From Vibrio coralliilyticus (GTDB taxonomy: Bacteria; Pseudomonadota; Gammaproteobacteria; Enterobacterales; Vibrionaceae), in contig NZ_CP024628.1 of the NCBI RefSeq assembly GCF_024449095.1, positions 124,001 to 188,000 of the forward strand: DNA of 64,000 nucleotides. The letters are read 5' to 3'. Both the position numbers and the translations under genes were made by a program. Position 1 is the first letter of the stretch. Each line of letters starts with the position of its first letter. The notes under the pieces were generated by a model, which was not told the DNA's origin, did not search any database, and was given only the letters and a program-made list of their open reading frames with translations. Shown piece after piece: positions 16,835 to 25,219 of the stretch.

Positions 16835-17515
16835 ATGAATGTGGTTTTAGCCGAGCCCATTGTAGCGGGTGATGCAGTTCAGACGATTGGTGGCTCTCAT
16901 GCTCGCTTAGATAGACAGCCAATTGTGTTAAGTGATATCTATCAAGAGGGGGTCAATATAGCGGTCTGGCAACGACGTTTCGATGAAGACTTTACCAACT
17001 TGATCAGCCAATATATCGCTGCGAATCCAACCATTAGTAAGTCTTTGACTGCCTCCCCTTCAAATGCATTTGAGACTCTTGACTGTGCGACTAATGGGCA
17101 AGCACCGGAATCCTTGTTGAAAGACATGTCTCAGCTTGTTGATATGTTCTGCTATTTATTTGATTTGGAAGAGGTAGGAGTGCGATTTGCAACATTAAGT
17201 ACTGCGATGTGCCCGCGATTCCATGTTGACCAAGTGCCATGTCGCCTTGTGACTACCTATCACGGTGCAGCAACTGAGTGGCTACCTAACTCTGCTTTAG
17301 ATCGTTCAAAACTGGGCCGTGGCAGTAATGGTCAACCTGACTCTCTTTCTGGTTTGTATCAACACGAATCCGATGTACAGCAACTGCATTGTGGTGATGT
17401 TGCCTTGCTTAAAGGTGGTCGCTGGGAAGGTAATGAAGAGACAGCGCTAGTTCACCGTTCACCTGCCATTCACCCTGAACAACCTCGCTTTATAATGACA
17501 CTCGACTTTGGCTAG
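16835..17515 (+). CDS. DUF1826-family protein, probable zinc-limitation gene
   Basis: 226-aa soluble protein of the DUF1826 family. Recognisable pieces are MCPRFHVDQVPCRLVTTY in the middle (His and Asp reminiscent of a metal-binding jelly roll) and the final LVHRSPAI followed by RFIMTLDFG. DUF1826 genes occur in Zur regulons and beside COG0523 metallochaperones in other bacteria; biochemical function is unknown. The good Zur box upstream supports expression when zinc is scarce. No neighbour encodes a zinc transporter, so it stands alone. Confidence 0.75.
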   Translation: MNVVLAEPIVAGDAVQTIGGSHARLDRQPIVLSDIYQEGVNIAVWQRRFDEDFTNLISQYIAANPTISKSLTASPSNAFETLDCATNGQAPESLLKDMSQLVDMFCYLFDLEEVGVRFATLSTAMCPRFHVDQVPCRLVTTYHGAATEWLPNSALDRSKLGRGSNGQPDSLSGLYQHESDVQQLHCGDVALLKGGRWEGNEETALVHRSPAIHPEQPRFIMTLDFG

Positions 17516-17589
17516 ATAACGAGATTAGACAAGTAACCCAAGGGGCGAAGAACGCCCCATTTAGGCTGTGTAACTGGGTAACTGACCAA

Positions 17590-18132
17590 TTAGAATACGC
17601 CATTTGAGTTTTGGATATCCCCTCCGCTAATCAGTGAGTAGACCCTCATTGAAAAATCCAGAGCTTGGATTGAGTCCCAATGTTCGACGATTCTGCCATC
17701 TTCAAGTCGCCAAGTATCAATAATATTCATACCTTTCTCATCATTACCTCTATCTTCTTTGTTGAGTGTGGCATGAGAGTGGAAAATGACGTAATTGCCA
17801 TCCACATAGATATGTTTTACGTCATAGGTATAGTCAGGGTATTCCTCAACAAACTCACGTAAGAAATCGACTAAGCCGGTGACTTTATCCGGAAGGTTGC
17901 GGTTATGCTGAACATAAGTGCTGTCGTTGTAGTGCTCAAGAACATAATCAAAATTATGATTGTTCATTAAGTTTTGCACAAAATCAGTAATCAGTTCGGC
18001 ATTTGCACGTTCTTGCTCTGTCCAATTTGGCTTTTGCAAGCTCGTTATATCAATCGTTATTTTATCTGATGACTGTGCATAACTTATTGTACTTATTAGT
18101 AAAATAATAATAGATGTCATTGCTTTTAACAT
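17590..18132 (-). CDS. Secreted SnoaL/NTF2-like protein
   Basis: About 180 aa. The start at 18132 is chosen because a strong aggag site lies 8 nt upstream and it yields a signal peptide (MLKAMTSIIILLISTISYAQ); the frame is open further upstream. The mature part is an NTF2-like/SnoaL cone fold: NHNFDYVLEHYNDSTYVQHN, later VHSHATLN-like and GMNIIDTWRLEDGRIVEHWDSIQ. Such domains bind small hydrophobic ligands or act as cyclases and isomerases. It diverges from an HxlR regulator 115 bp away, which probably controls it. Confidence 0.7.
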   Translation of the reverse strand: MLKAMTSIIILLISTISYAQSSDKITIDITSLQKPNWTEQERANAELITDFVQNLMNNHNFDYVLEHYNDSTYVQHNRNLPDKVTGLVDFLREFVEEYPDYTYDVKHIYVDGNYVIFHSHATLNKEDRGNDEKGMNIIDTWRLEDGRIVEHWDSIQALDFSMRVYSLISGGDIQNSNGVF

Positions 18133-18247
18133 GGGGACTCCTGATGTTGATGTCTTATTTTGGTATACATTGATTACTATGGTAATTAATAGTAACCTGC
18201 ATGACAAGAAGGTACTAAAAGCTACGCTAGGCACATTTTGGTAACCT

Positions 18248-18670
18248 ATGAAGTATTCTGAAAAGACAAGGAGTGAGAAATTGTCAGCTCAAGCTAAACC
18301 AGAAAGAAGAGTTTTCTACAACAATCAAGAGTGTGCTGTTCGTAACGTTGTGTCCCAAATTGGCGACAAATGGTCACTACTCATCCTGTTTGCTCTGGTA
18401 GATGGGGCGGATAGGTTCAACTCTTTGAAATCTAGGATAGAAGGCATATCTCAAAGAATGTTGACTCAAACTTTGAGAGATTTAGAGCGTGAAGGCTACG
18501 TCAATAGAACCGTCTATCCTGAAGTCCCGGTAAAGGTAGAATATTGTTTAACGGATATGGGGCGAGAACTGGTGAAGCCTCTATATCAATTAGTCTGTTG
18601 GGCAGATGATCACAGGCAGGAGATAGAGTGTGCTCGTCAAGCTTATGATGAGAGAGCAAATAAGCGTTAG
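18248..18670 (+). CDS. HxlR-family transcriptional regulator
   Basis: 140-aa winged-helix regulator of the HxlR family: CAVRNVVSQIGDKWSLLILFAL at 29-50, then RFNSLKSRIEGISQRMLTQTLRDLEREGYV and a wing (YPEVPVKVEYCLTDMG). Two Cys (29 and 117) could make it redox- or electrophile-sensitive, as in relatives, but that is inference. The divergent neighbour encodes a secreted SnoaL-like protein, the obvious target. Confidence 0.85.
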   Translation: MKYSEKTRSEKLSAQAKPERRVFYNNQECAVRNVVSQIGDKWSLLILFALVDGADRFNSLKSRIEGISQRMLTQTLRDLEREGYVNRTVYPEVPVKVEYCLTDMGRELVKPLYQLVCWADDHRQEIECARQAYDERANKR

Positions 18671-19303
18671 CGTGTTGCATTGCTCTGTTATCAATCTCGC
18701 TGAGCAGCCCCTTTCTATATGTGGGCGATGTTAGGTAAACTTTTCGTTAGGATGATATTTGCCTAGGAGGGCGATATCTTCCACTGTTGTGAGTTTAACG
18801 TAATGGATTGCTCAAGGTTGGTCTATTTAGTGTTAATCGCCGAAATGGATTAAAACTCATATAATTCAATTATTTATATTATTTTTGTACCTCTCTTTAT
18901 CAGCTAACGTTTTGGTTTTTCAACGTCCAAAGCGATTATTTTATTATTTCGCCCTCTAAGTAAGTTTTATCCTCTATCATCGACTGGCTTATGAAGAGTC
19001 AATCGTATTTCATTTTTCCATTATTAATTTTTTATTAATTTTTAATGTTTTAAGTCTAAACTAGATGAAAATCTTCATCGTGATCATTTTTATTTTCATA
19101 CATAATCCTACTCTTTCTTTGGTTAGTTATCACTTTTAATGTTTAAAATTCTAAACATTAGATTTCTAATCTATTTTTTTGGTTGCGCTCGTTTTAATGT
19201 GTGGCCTTTGTCACATAAATTAAGTTTTTGAGGCTGTTTTCTTGCTTTGTTCGCTATTTGATGCACGATAATAAGCAGTGAAATTGTTTAGAGTACAAAG
19301 TAA
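18671..19303. other. Long AT-rich regulatory region upstream of ectABC
   Basis: 633 bp with no supported gene. It is very AT-rich in its second half, as expected for an H-NS-bound, osmotically induced promoter. It holds two related imperfect palindromes (19044-19063 and 19138-19159). In Vibrio relatives the ectoine operon is repressed by the MarR-type CosR and responds to quorum sensing; which protein binds here is unknown. Confidence 0.5.
19044..19159. promoter_or_regulatory. Two related palindromes upstream of ectA
   Basis: Site 1 (19044-19063) is AATGTTTTAAG-TCTAAACTA. Site 2 (19138-19159) is AATGTTTA-AAATTC-TAAACATT, a perfect 8-bp inverted repeat. Both are preceded by TTTT and followed by aGAT within a few bases. 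Size and symmetry suit a MarR-type dimer such as CosR. Confidence 0.45.
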
Positions 19304-19867
19304 ATGCATATTCCTATGATCGCAGTGGCTCCTTGGGTTGCTTTTCCTGAGATTGACGAAGAGTGCCAGCACTTCGGATCATTCAGTGTACCTAGCGCTG
19401 AAGATGGTCATGATATTTTCAAGCTTATTGCCCAGTGTCCGCCATTGGATACCAATTCTTCTTATTGCAACTTTTTGCAATCTACCCACTTTCGCCAAAC
19501 TTGCCTTTTAGCACGCTACAAAGGTGAGATCTCAGGTTTTGTTTCTGGCTATCGCAAGCCGGAAGAGCCCAGCACATTGTTCATTTGGCAGGTGGCCGTT
19601 GCGCCTAATTTTCGTGGGAAGGGCCTAGCGCTAAGAATGATCGATGCCCTGTTAGCGAGAGATGCTCTACAAAATATTACGGCAATTGAAACGACCATTA
19701 CCCAAGATAATGGCTCTTCTTGGGCACTGTTCAAGAAGGTCGATGCTCGGAATGGCCTTCAGGGAAGCATTTCAACATTTCTCGACCAAAACACACATTT
19801 TAAAGGGGAGCACGATACTGAATATTTGTATCGAATTCCGCTCAAAAACACTCAAACCACAGGATAG
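19304..19867 (+). CDS. ectA: L-2,4-diaminobutyrate acetyltransferase
   Basis: 187-aa GNAT enzyme that acetylates L-2,4-diaminobutyrate, the second step of ectoine synthesis. The acetyl-CoA binding core WQVAVAPNFRGKGLALRMIDALLAR lies near 90-114 and a TTITQDNGSSWALFKK segment follows, typical of EctA. It is first in ectABC-ask, with 15 nt to ectB. Order and spacing match the four-gene operon of Vibrio parahaemolyticus. Confidence 0.92.
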   Translation: MHIPMIAVAPWVAFPEIDEECQHFGSFSVPSAEDGHDIFKLIAQCPPLDTNSSYCNFLQSTHFRQTCLLARYKGEISGFVSGYRKPEEPSTLFIWQVAVAPNFRGKGLALRMIDALLARDALQNITAIETTITQDNGSSWALFKKVDARNGLQGSISTFLDQNTHFKGEHDTEYLYRIPLKNTQTTG

Positions 19868-19882
19868 ATAAACGGTCTAATC

Positions 19883-21151
19883 ATGGATATTTTTGATAAA
19901 CAAGAATCACAAGTACGTTCTTACTGCAACAGCTTTCCGGTCGTTTTTACCAAAGCAAAAGGGTGCTGGTTGGAGACGCAATCCGGTGAAAAATACCTAG
20001 ATTTTCTTGCTGGTGCAGGGTCACTCAACTACGGTCACAACAACCCGATATTTAAACAAGCTTTGCTTGACTATATTGAAGCTGATGGAATTACACATGG
20101 GCTTGATATGCACTCAACGGCCAAGTCAGATTTTCTTAATGCATTGAAGCAGAATATATTTGAGCCACGAGGCCTTAACTACAAAGTCCAATTTACGGGT
20201 CCTACAGGCACTAATGCTGTTGAGGCTGCTCTTAAACTAGCGAGAAAGGCAAAAGGAAGGAGCTCAATTGTTGCGTTTACTAATGGTTTTCACGGTTGTA
20301 CGTCTGGTGCGTTAGCAGCAACTGGTAATCAGCATCATCGTCAGGGGGCGGGAGTCAGTTTAAACAATGTCACGCGTATCCCTTTTGAAGGCTATGCGGA
20401 TATCGATGGCTTAAAATTGTTTGAAACGATGTTAAATGATAACTCTTCTGGCCTTGATAAACCTGCCGCAGCACTTGTAGAAACGGTTCAAGGCGAGGGG
20501 GGGCTCAACGCAGCTTCTGACAAATGGTTACAGCGTCTGAGCAAAATCTGCTCGCAGCACGATATTTTATTAATCGTCGATGATATCCAAGCGGGATGTG
20601 GACGTACCGGCACCTTCTTTAGTTTTGAATCCGCAGGTATTAAGCCAGATATGGTCACGCTATCAAAGTCCATTGGTGGTTATGGCCTACCAATGGCTAT
20701 TGTACTGATGAAGCCTGAATTAGATGTTTGGAAACCAGGGGAACATAACGGAACTTTCCGTGGTAATAATCATGCCTTTGTTACCGCAACCGCTGCTCTC
20801 AAGGCTTATTGGTCGGATAGCGAACCATTTGAAAAGCATATTGAAAGTTGCTCTGCCCTCGTGTCAGAGGTTATTGACTCCACTCTAGCTCGTTACCCTA
20901 GCATGTTTGTTAAACAGAAGGGGCGAGGAATGATGATTGGTATTGAGTGTAGCAATGGTCAATTAGCCAGCGATATCGTCAAGACCTGTTTTGATAATGG
21001 ATTAGTGATTGAAACCGCTGGGCCTGACGACGAAGTGGTGAAATTTTTCTCCCCACTCACCATCACGGAGTCTGAACTCAAACAAGGGCTAGATATTTTT
21101 GAGCGTTCTGTTGAGTTTGTTATCCAGCAACAATTTAAGAAAGCATCGTAA
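19883..21151 (+). CDS. ectB: Diaminobutyrate-2-oxoglutarate transaminase
   Basis: 422-aa class III PLP aminotransferase converting aspartate semialdehyde and glutamate to L-2,4-diaminobutyrate and 2-oxoglutarate. PLP-site features are [18 protein letters not shown] (105-122), the cofactor Asp in [13 protein letters not shown] (231-243), and Schiff-base Lys262 in [12 protein letters not shown]. Length matches EctB. Second gene of the ectoine operon, 14 nt before ectC. Confidence 0.93.
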   Translation: MDIFDKQESQVRSYCNSFPVVFTKAKGCWLETQSGEKYLDFLAGAGSLNYGHNNPIFKQALLDYIEADGITHGLDMHSTAKSDFLNALKQNIFEPRGLNYKVQFTGPTGTNAVEAALKLARKAKGRSSIVAFTNGFHGCTSGALAATGNQHHRQGAGVSLNNVTRIPFEGYADIDGLKLFETMLNDNSSGLDKPAAALVETVQGEGGLNAASDKWLQRLSKICSQHDILLIVDDIQAGCGRTGTFFSFESAGIKPDMVTLSKSIGGYGLPMAIVLMKPELDVWKPGEHNGTFRGNNHAFVTATAALKAYWSDSEPFEKHIESCSALVSEVIDSTLARYPSMFVKQKGRGMMIGIECSNGQLASDIVKTCFDNGLVIETAGPDDEVVKFFSPLTITESELKQGLDIFERSVEFVIQQQFKKAS

Positions 21152-21165
21152 TTAGGGAGAAAAAG

Positions 21166-21552
21166 ATGATTGTTCGTACACTTGAAGAATGTCGAGATAG
21201 TGAGCGCAGAGTAGCTTCAGAGACATGGGAAAGCGTCCGTATGTTGTTAAAAGATGACAACATGGGGTTTTCTTTTCACATCACAACGATTTTTGAAAAT
21301 ACAGAAACGCATATCCACTATCAGAACCATTTAGAATCGGTGTATTGCATGAGCGGCGAAGGAGAGATTGAAGTCGTTGGTGGTAAAACTTATGCAATAA
21401 AGCCCGGCACTCTTTACATCTTAGATCAACACGATGAGCACTATCTTCGTGCCTATGAGGGAAAAGAGATGGTGATGGCATGTGTATTCAACCCTCCTAT
21501 TACAGGTAAAGAGACTCATGATGAAAATGGCGTATACCCTCTCATCGATTAG
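21166..21552 (+). CDS. ectC: Ectoine synthase
   Basis: 128-aa cupin enzyme closing N-gamma-acetyl-diaminobutyrate to ectoine. Typical EctC blocks are present: [16 protein letters not shown] at the N-terminus, [22 protein letters not shown] (metal-region His), [10 protein letters not shown] and [16 protein letters not shown]. No ectD hydroxylase follows, so the product should be ectoine rather than hydroxyectoine. Confidence 0.94.
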   Translation: MIVRTLEECRDSERRVASETWESVRMLLKDDNMGFSFHITTIFENTETHIHYQNHLESVYCMSGEGEIEVVGGKTYAIKPGTLYILDQHDEHYLRAYEGKEMVMACVFNPPITGKETHDENGVYPLID

Positions 21553-21617
21553 AAGCTCTAATAGCTAGGCTTGTGGGCCTAGCTATTACCCACTCCTCCA
21601 GTTTAAAAGGCCCTAAC

Positions 21618-23042
21618 ATGACCTATACCGTAGAGAAAATCGGCGGTACTTCAATGACCGCGTTTGATGCTGTTTTAGATAATATTTTGATTAAGAAAAG
21701 CGAAGAGGAAATGTACAACCGTGTATTTGTTGTTTCCGCTTACGCAGGTATCACTGATGCTTTACTCGAATGCAAAAAAACCAGCAAAGCAGGTGTGTAC
21801 CAATTGATTGCTAAAAGAGACGATGCTTGGCAACAAGCTCTTGATGGTGTTGAACAAAGAATGTTACTCACCAATGAGAATATTTTTGCTGATCCTATGA
21901 ATCGCTTACGCTCAGATAAGTTCATTCGTTCTCGGATTTCGGAAGCTAAGATATGTATTTCTAACATACTGGAAACGTGCCAATACGGTCAGTTTTCACT
22001 TCGTCATTACCTCCCTCAAATTCGTGAGTTTCTTTCTTCAATCGGTGAAGCCCACAGTGCCTACAATACGGCACTCAAGCTGAAAAACATGGGAGTGAAT
22101 GCAAAGTTTGTTGACTTATCGGGTTGGGATACACAGGCTCCCATTAGTTTGGATGAAAGTATTCTTGAAGCATTTTCAGACATTGATGTCACTCAGGAGC
22201 TGCCTATCGTCACGGGTTATGCGTCTTGCAAAGAAGGCTTGATGTCTACCTATGATCGTGGCTACAGCGAAATGACGTTTAGCCGAATTGCGTCATTAAC
22301 TGGAGCAGATCTTGCGGTTATTCATAAAGAATACCACCTAAGCTCAGCTGATCCTCGTGTTGTTGGCTCAGATAAAGTGCTCCCACTAGGGGAAACAAAC
22401 TACGATGTGGCTGATCAACTTGCGAACTTGGGTATGGAAGCTATTCATCCCAATGCTGCCGCTGGTCTTCGCGAAAGTGGTATAGAGCTTCAAATTAAGA
22501 ATACATTTGAGCCTCACCACCCGGGCACTCTGATCTCTGGTGTTTTCCGTCCAACCATGGATAAAGTCGAAATTATTGCAGGTAAAGAGAAAGTTTTTGC
22601 TTTACACCTTTTCGATCAAACCATGGTGGGATGCGTTGATAATGTCAGCTATGACTTAATGCAGATCATTACAGATGCTCGTGTGAGATTGGTAGGTAAA
22701 GAGATGAATGCGAATTCAATGACTTATTATCTGACGGGTAGCACAGATGCATTGAATACCGTGTTATACAAGACAGAGAAACGTTTCCCAGATGCCAATA
22801 TTAAAGGTCGAATGGTGGCCTTGATATCAACTATTGGCTCCCAGTTTGATACAAATGAAGCATTAACGAAAGGGCTGTTGGCGTTGATGGAAAAAGGCAT
22901 AACCCCCATTGCTGTCCACTCATCGATGAGAAATGTGAATGTACAATTCGTTGTTAATGATGATGAATACCATACCTCTATATGTGCTTTGCACTCAGTA
23001 TTCTTTGAGCCGAGCTCTATTAAGAAAGCGCTAATTGCCTAG
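21618..23042 (+). CDS. ask: Ectoine-type aspartate kinase
   Basis: 474-aa aspartokinase phosphorylating L-aspartate to feed aspartate semialdehyde to EctB. It has the N-terminal kinase motif VEKIGGTSM instead of the usual KFGGTS, a central YSEMTFSRIASLTGAD block, and two C-terminal ACT domains (about 330-474). Start 21618 is preferred over 21573 because aaaagg precedes it and the extra residues look non-coding. Ask_Ect enzymes of this class are often insensitive to lysine/threonine feedback, fitting bulk ectoine production. Confidence 0.9.
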   Translation: MTYTVEKIGGTSMTAFDAVLDNILIKKSEEEMYNRVFVVSAYAGITDALLECKKTSKAGVYQLIAKRDDAWQQALDGVEQRMLLTNENIFADPMNRLRSDKFIRSRISEAKICISNILETCQYGQFSLRHYLPQIREFLSSIGEAHSAYNTALKLKNMGVNAKFVDLSGWDTQAPISLDESILEAFSDIDVTQELPIVTGYASCKEGLMSTYDRGYSEMTFSRIASLTGADLAVIHKEYHLSSADPRVVGSDKVLPLGETNYDVADQLANLGMEAIHPNAAAGLRESGIELQIKNTFEPHHPGTLISGVFRPTMDKVEIIAGKEKVFALHLFDQTMVGCVDNVSYDLMQIITDARVRLVGKEMNANSMTYYLTGSTDALNTVLYKTEKRFPDANIKGRMVALISTIGSQFDTNEALTKGLLALMEKGITPIAVHSSMRNVNVQFVVNDDEYHTSICALHSVFFEPSSIKKALIA

Positions 23043-23086
23043 TGAGTGCCCTCTTATTTGACATTAAATATGAGGATGATGTGTTG

Positions 23087-23107
23087 AAGCCGCGCAAAGC
23101 GGCTTTT
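23087..23107 (+). terminator. Intrinsic terminator of ect operon
   Basis: Stem aagccgc/gcggctt with a gcaaa loop, followed by TTTTCTATCTT, 44 nt after the ask stop codon. Confidence 0.75.
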
Positions 23108-23124
23108 CTATCTTGATAGCATAG

Positions 23125-23415
23125 TTAGGCAATATGCGTCATACGGTTGATCGTGAATGTTTCTACCGCGCCATCAACAGCTGCGACGTAGTCAGCGATA
23201 TGCGTGCTGGCGAGATGCTTATCCAGTGCGGCTTCTGAAGCCCAGTTTTCATGGAAAACGAAATGCGCCGGGTTGTCGTTGTCTTGATGCAAATCGTAGT
23301 TGATGCAGCCATCTTCAGCGCGTGTTTTGTCGATCAATTTGATTAGCTCAGCTTTAACCAATTCAATTTGGCTTTCTTTGGCAATGATATTGGCGATAAT
23401 CGTTAACTTGCTCAT
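23125..23415 (-). CDS. ABM-domain (YgiN-like) putative quinol monooxygenase
   Basis: 96-aa dimeric alpha/beta-barrel ABM-family protein: TIIANIIAKESQIELVKAELIKL, then DEGCINYDLHQDNDNP-like and FVFHENWASEAALDKHLAS. YgiN-type proteins oxidise quinols; many relatives have unknown substrates. It follows a nitroreductase by 31 nt on the same strand, a common pairing, so the two may share a quinone-detoxification role. Confidence 0.8.
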   Translation of the reverse strand: MSKLTIIANIIAKESQIELVKAELIKLIDKTRAEDGCINYDLHQDNDNPAHFVFHENWASEAALDKHLASTHIADYVAAVDGAVETFTINRMTHIA

Positions 23416-23446
23416 GTGCTTACCTTTTCGTCAATTTTCTGATGCT

Positions 23447-24106
23447 TTATAGTGTCGTGATGACGTCTTCTAGAGGTAGGCGCGCTTTTGGCAGACCGTG
23501 GTTATAATCCTCACCGTCTTTGTGATAACCCAGTGCTAGCGCAAAGTCACATACAAAGCCTTCCAGTTCTTGTTTGAACTCTTCACCGATCAGCTCTGGG
23601 TCTACCCCTTCCATTGGTGTAGAAGCGATGCCCATACGCGCTAACGTGTGGAGCGTGTTACCCAGTGCGATATAGGTCTGAGCTTTTGTCCAATTACCGT
23701 TGAAACCTGTCTCATCTGTGTTGAGTTCCGCAAAGCCGAACGCACCGTTTAACATGTCATTGTATCGCTCCGCTGGGAGGTGGCCTGAGGTCACTTCTGC
23801 ATCGACCACTTTTTTGTAGTTGTCTTTGGTAAAGCGAGGGTTGTGAGCAAACAAAATCGTATGAGACGCTTCTTTGGCATGCGGTTGGTTGAACTGGTGC
23901 ATGTTGGCAAACGTGTTGTGGAAACGTTGTTTTGCTTCGTCACTCTCAAGAACGATGAACTTCCAAGGTTGTGAGTTGATAGAAGAAGCAGATAAACGAA
24001 TCGCTTCTTTAATGACTTCCATATCTTCAGCAGAGATACGCTTACTTGCGTCGTATTTTTTTGCTGTGTAACGAGTGTTTAGATCTTTGATGATTGGGTG
24101 AGTCAT
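23447..24106 (-). CDS. NfsB-like nitroreductase
   Basis: 219-aa FMN-dependent oxidoreductase of the nitroreductase family. The N-terminal FMN-phosphate region DLNTRYTAKKYDASKRIS with RLSASSINSQPWKFIVLES (about 33-52), and the later YIALGNTLHTLARMGIASTPMEG, match NfsB/NfnB-type enzymes that reduce quinones and nitroaromatics two electrons at a time with NAD(P)H. First gene of a two-gene unit. A short palindrome upstream may be its operator. Confidence 0.85.
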   Translation of the reverse strand: MTHPIIKDLNTRYTAKKYDASKRISAEDMEVIKEAIRLSASSINSQPWKFIVLESDEAKQRFHNTFANMHQFNQPHAKEASHTILFAHNPRFTKDNYKKVVDAEVTSGHLPAERYNDMLNGAFGFAELNTDETGFNGNWTKAQTYIALGNTLHTLARMGIASTPMEGVDPELIGEEFKQELEGFVCDFALALGYHKDGEDYNHGLPKARLPLEDVITTL

Positions 24107-24287
24107 GTTGGCTCCTAGTTGAATTTAAATAATTGCATTAGGTCTCACGAACCGCTCGGACGATGTTGAACCCTTATTTCAAGTAAACGAACAAGCTCAA
24201 AAACTCGAAGACTTCGATATGAACAATGTCGATGGGCGTAGATTAACAACATTAAAGAAGGGGGAAAAATAGCGAAAACTTCCAATC

Positions 24288-24311
24288 ATTATGGAAATAA
24301 GTATCCATAAT
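24288..24311. promoter_or_regulatory. Palindrome upstream of nitroreductase gene
   Basis: Perfect 8-bp inverted repeat attatgga (24288-24295) and tccataat (24304-24311) with 8-bp spacer, about 180 bp upstream of the nitroreductase start and before the RpiR gene end. It is a candidate operator; the regulator is unknown. Confidence 0.35.
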
Positions 24312-24400
24312 TACTTGGCAAGGATTAATGCGATGCGTCTGGTTTCAGGCAGGGAAAACCAACAGCTGCGAATTAGGGGAGGGTGTTATGCGGCGGTAGA

Positions 24401-25048
24401 CTAGCGCGTTAGTAGCTCGCGGCCAATGGCATCGACCAATTCAAGAATATGGATTTGCGATTCGCGACTGTATGGTGAGATACCATCGACTTGCTCAGCA
24501 AGATCTAAGTTGGTGCTGGCAATCCCCGCGAGTGTTGACCCTGTATGGCTGATCGCGAATACCTTCAAGCCTTTGCGTTTCGCATTGTGGGCCATATCCA
24601 CCACAGACTGCGTTTCTCCCGATTTACTGATCAACATAACCGTACCACTTTCGGCACGGGCCAATTGGTGGATATCTGTGATCACTAAGTGAGGAACATT
24701 CGCCAAGGATAGAAATCGGGAAAGGTAAGAGACACTAACAATCGAGGCACCACGGGAATAGAGATACACCACAGGCGAATGATTTAATGAGTGAGCGATT
24801 TTTTCGATGCGTTGAATTTGGTCATCTTCTTCAATAACAGATTGCGTCTGCTTTTTCAGATCAGCGGCAAGCTTGTACCTGAGCTCAGTGTAACTGGCGT
24901 AGCCCATCTTTTTACACACACGATTGACTGAGGTCGTCGTTGTGAGTGCTTTGTTCGCAATGGTTTTCGCAGAGATCTCGGCCAGCTCACTCGCGTGGCT
25001 GATCAAGTACTCATAGATGACACGCTCAATGCCCTTAAATGTATTCAT
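24401..25048 (-). CDS. MurR/RpiR-family sugar-responsive regulator
   Basis: 215 aa from the preferred start at 25048 (open to 25078). The N-terminal HTH_6 region (AKTIANKALTTTTSVNRVCKKMGYASYTELRYKL) is followed by a SIS sugar-phosphate-binding domain (VYLYSRGASIVSVSYLSRFL and MLISKSGETQSVVDMA). It diverges from the PTS operon and probably represses or activates it in response to the phosphorylated sugar. The shorter start is favoured because an operator-like palindrome (25064-25080) then lies in the intergenic region. Confidence 0.85.
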   Translation of the reverse strand: MNTFKGIERVIYEYLISHASELAEISAKTIANKALTTTTSVNRVCKKMGYASYTELRYKLAADLKKQTQSVIEEDDQIQRIEKIAHSLNHSPVVYLYSRGASIVSVSYLSRFLSLANVPHLVITDIHQLARAESGTVMLISKSGETQSVVDMAHNAKRKGLKVFAISHTGSTLAGIASTNLDLAEQVDGISPYSRESQIHILELVDAIGRELLTR

Positions 25049-25063
25049 CGCATACAATTTTAG

Positions 25064-25122
25064 TAATGAAATTGTCATTATTAGGCGCTAACTGGCAAAT
25101 ATTTTCCTTGATTGCTATCACA
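25064..25122. promoter_or_regulatory. Putative RpiR operator and CRP-like site
   Basis: A palindrome taatga-aattg-tcatta (25064-25080) lies between the divergent rpiR and PTS genes. A weaker CRP-type sequence cttga-N6-tcaca is at 25107-25122. Both suit control of a catabolic PTS operon. The CRP half-site on the left is poor. Confidence 0.4.
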
Positions 25123-25219
25123 AAAGTATCGTCATACGTGGGTTGTATCAGGAAACTGTACCTTGGTACGTGGACGCTAAATATACTTGGCGGAGTTGAT
25201 AAGAATACGGTGAACAACC

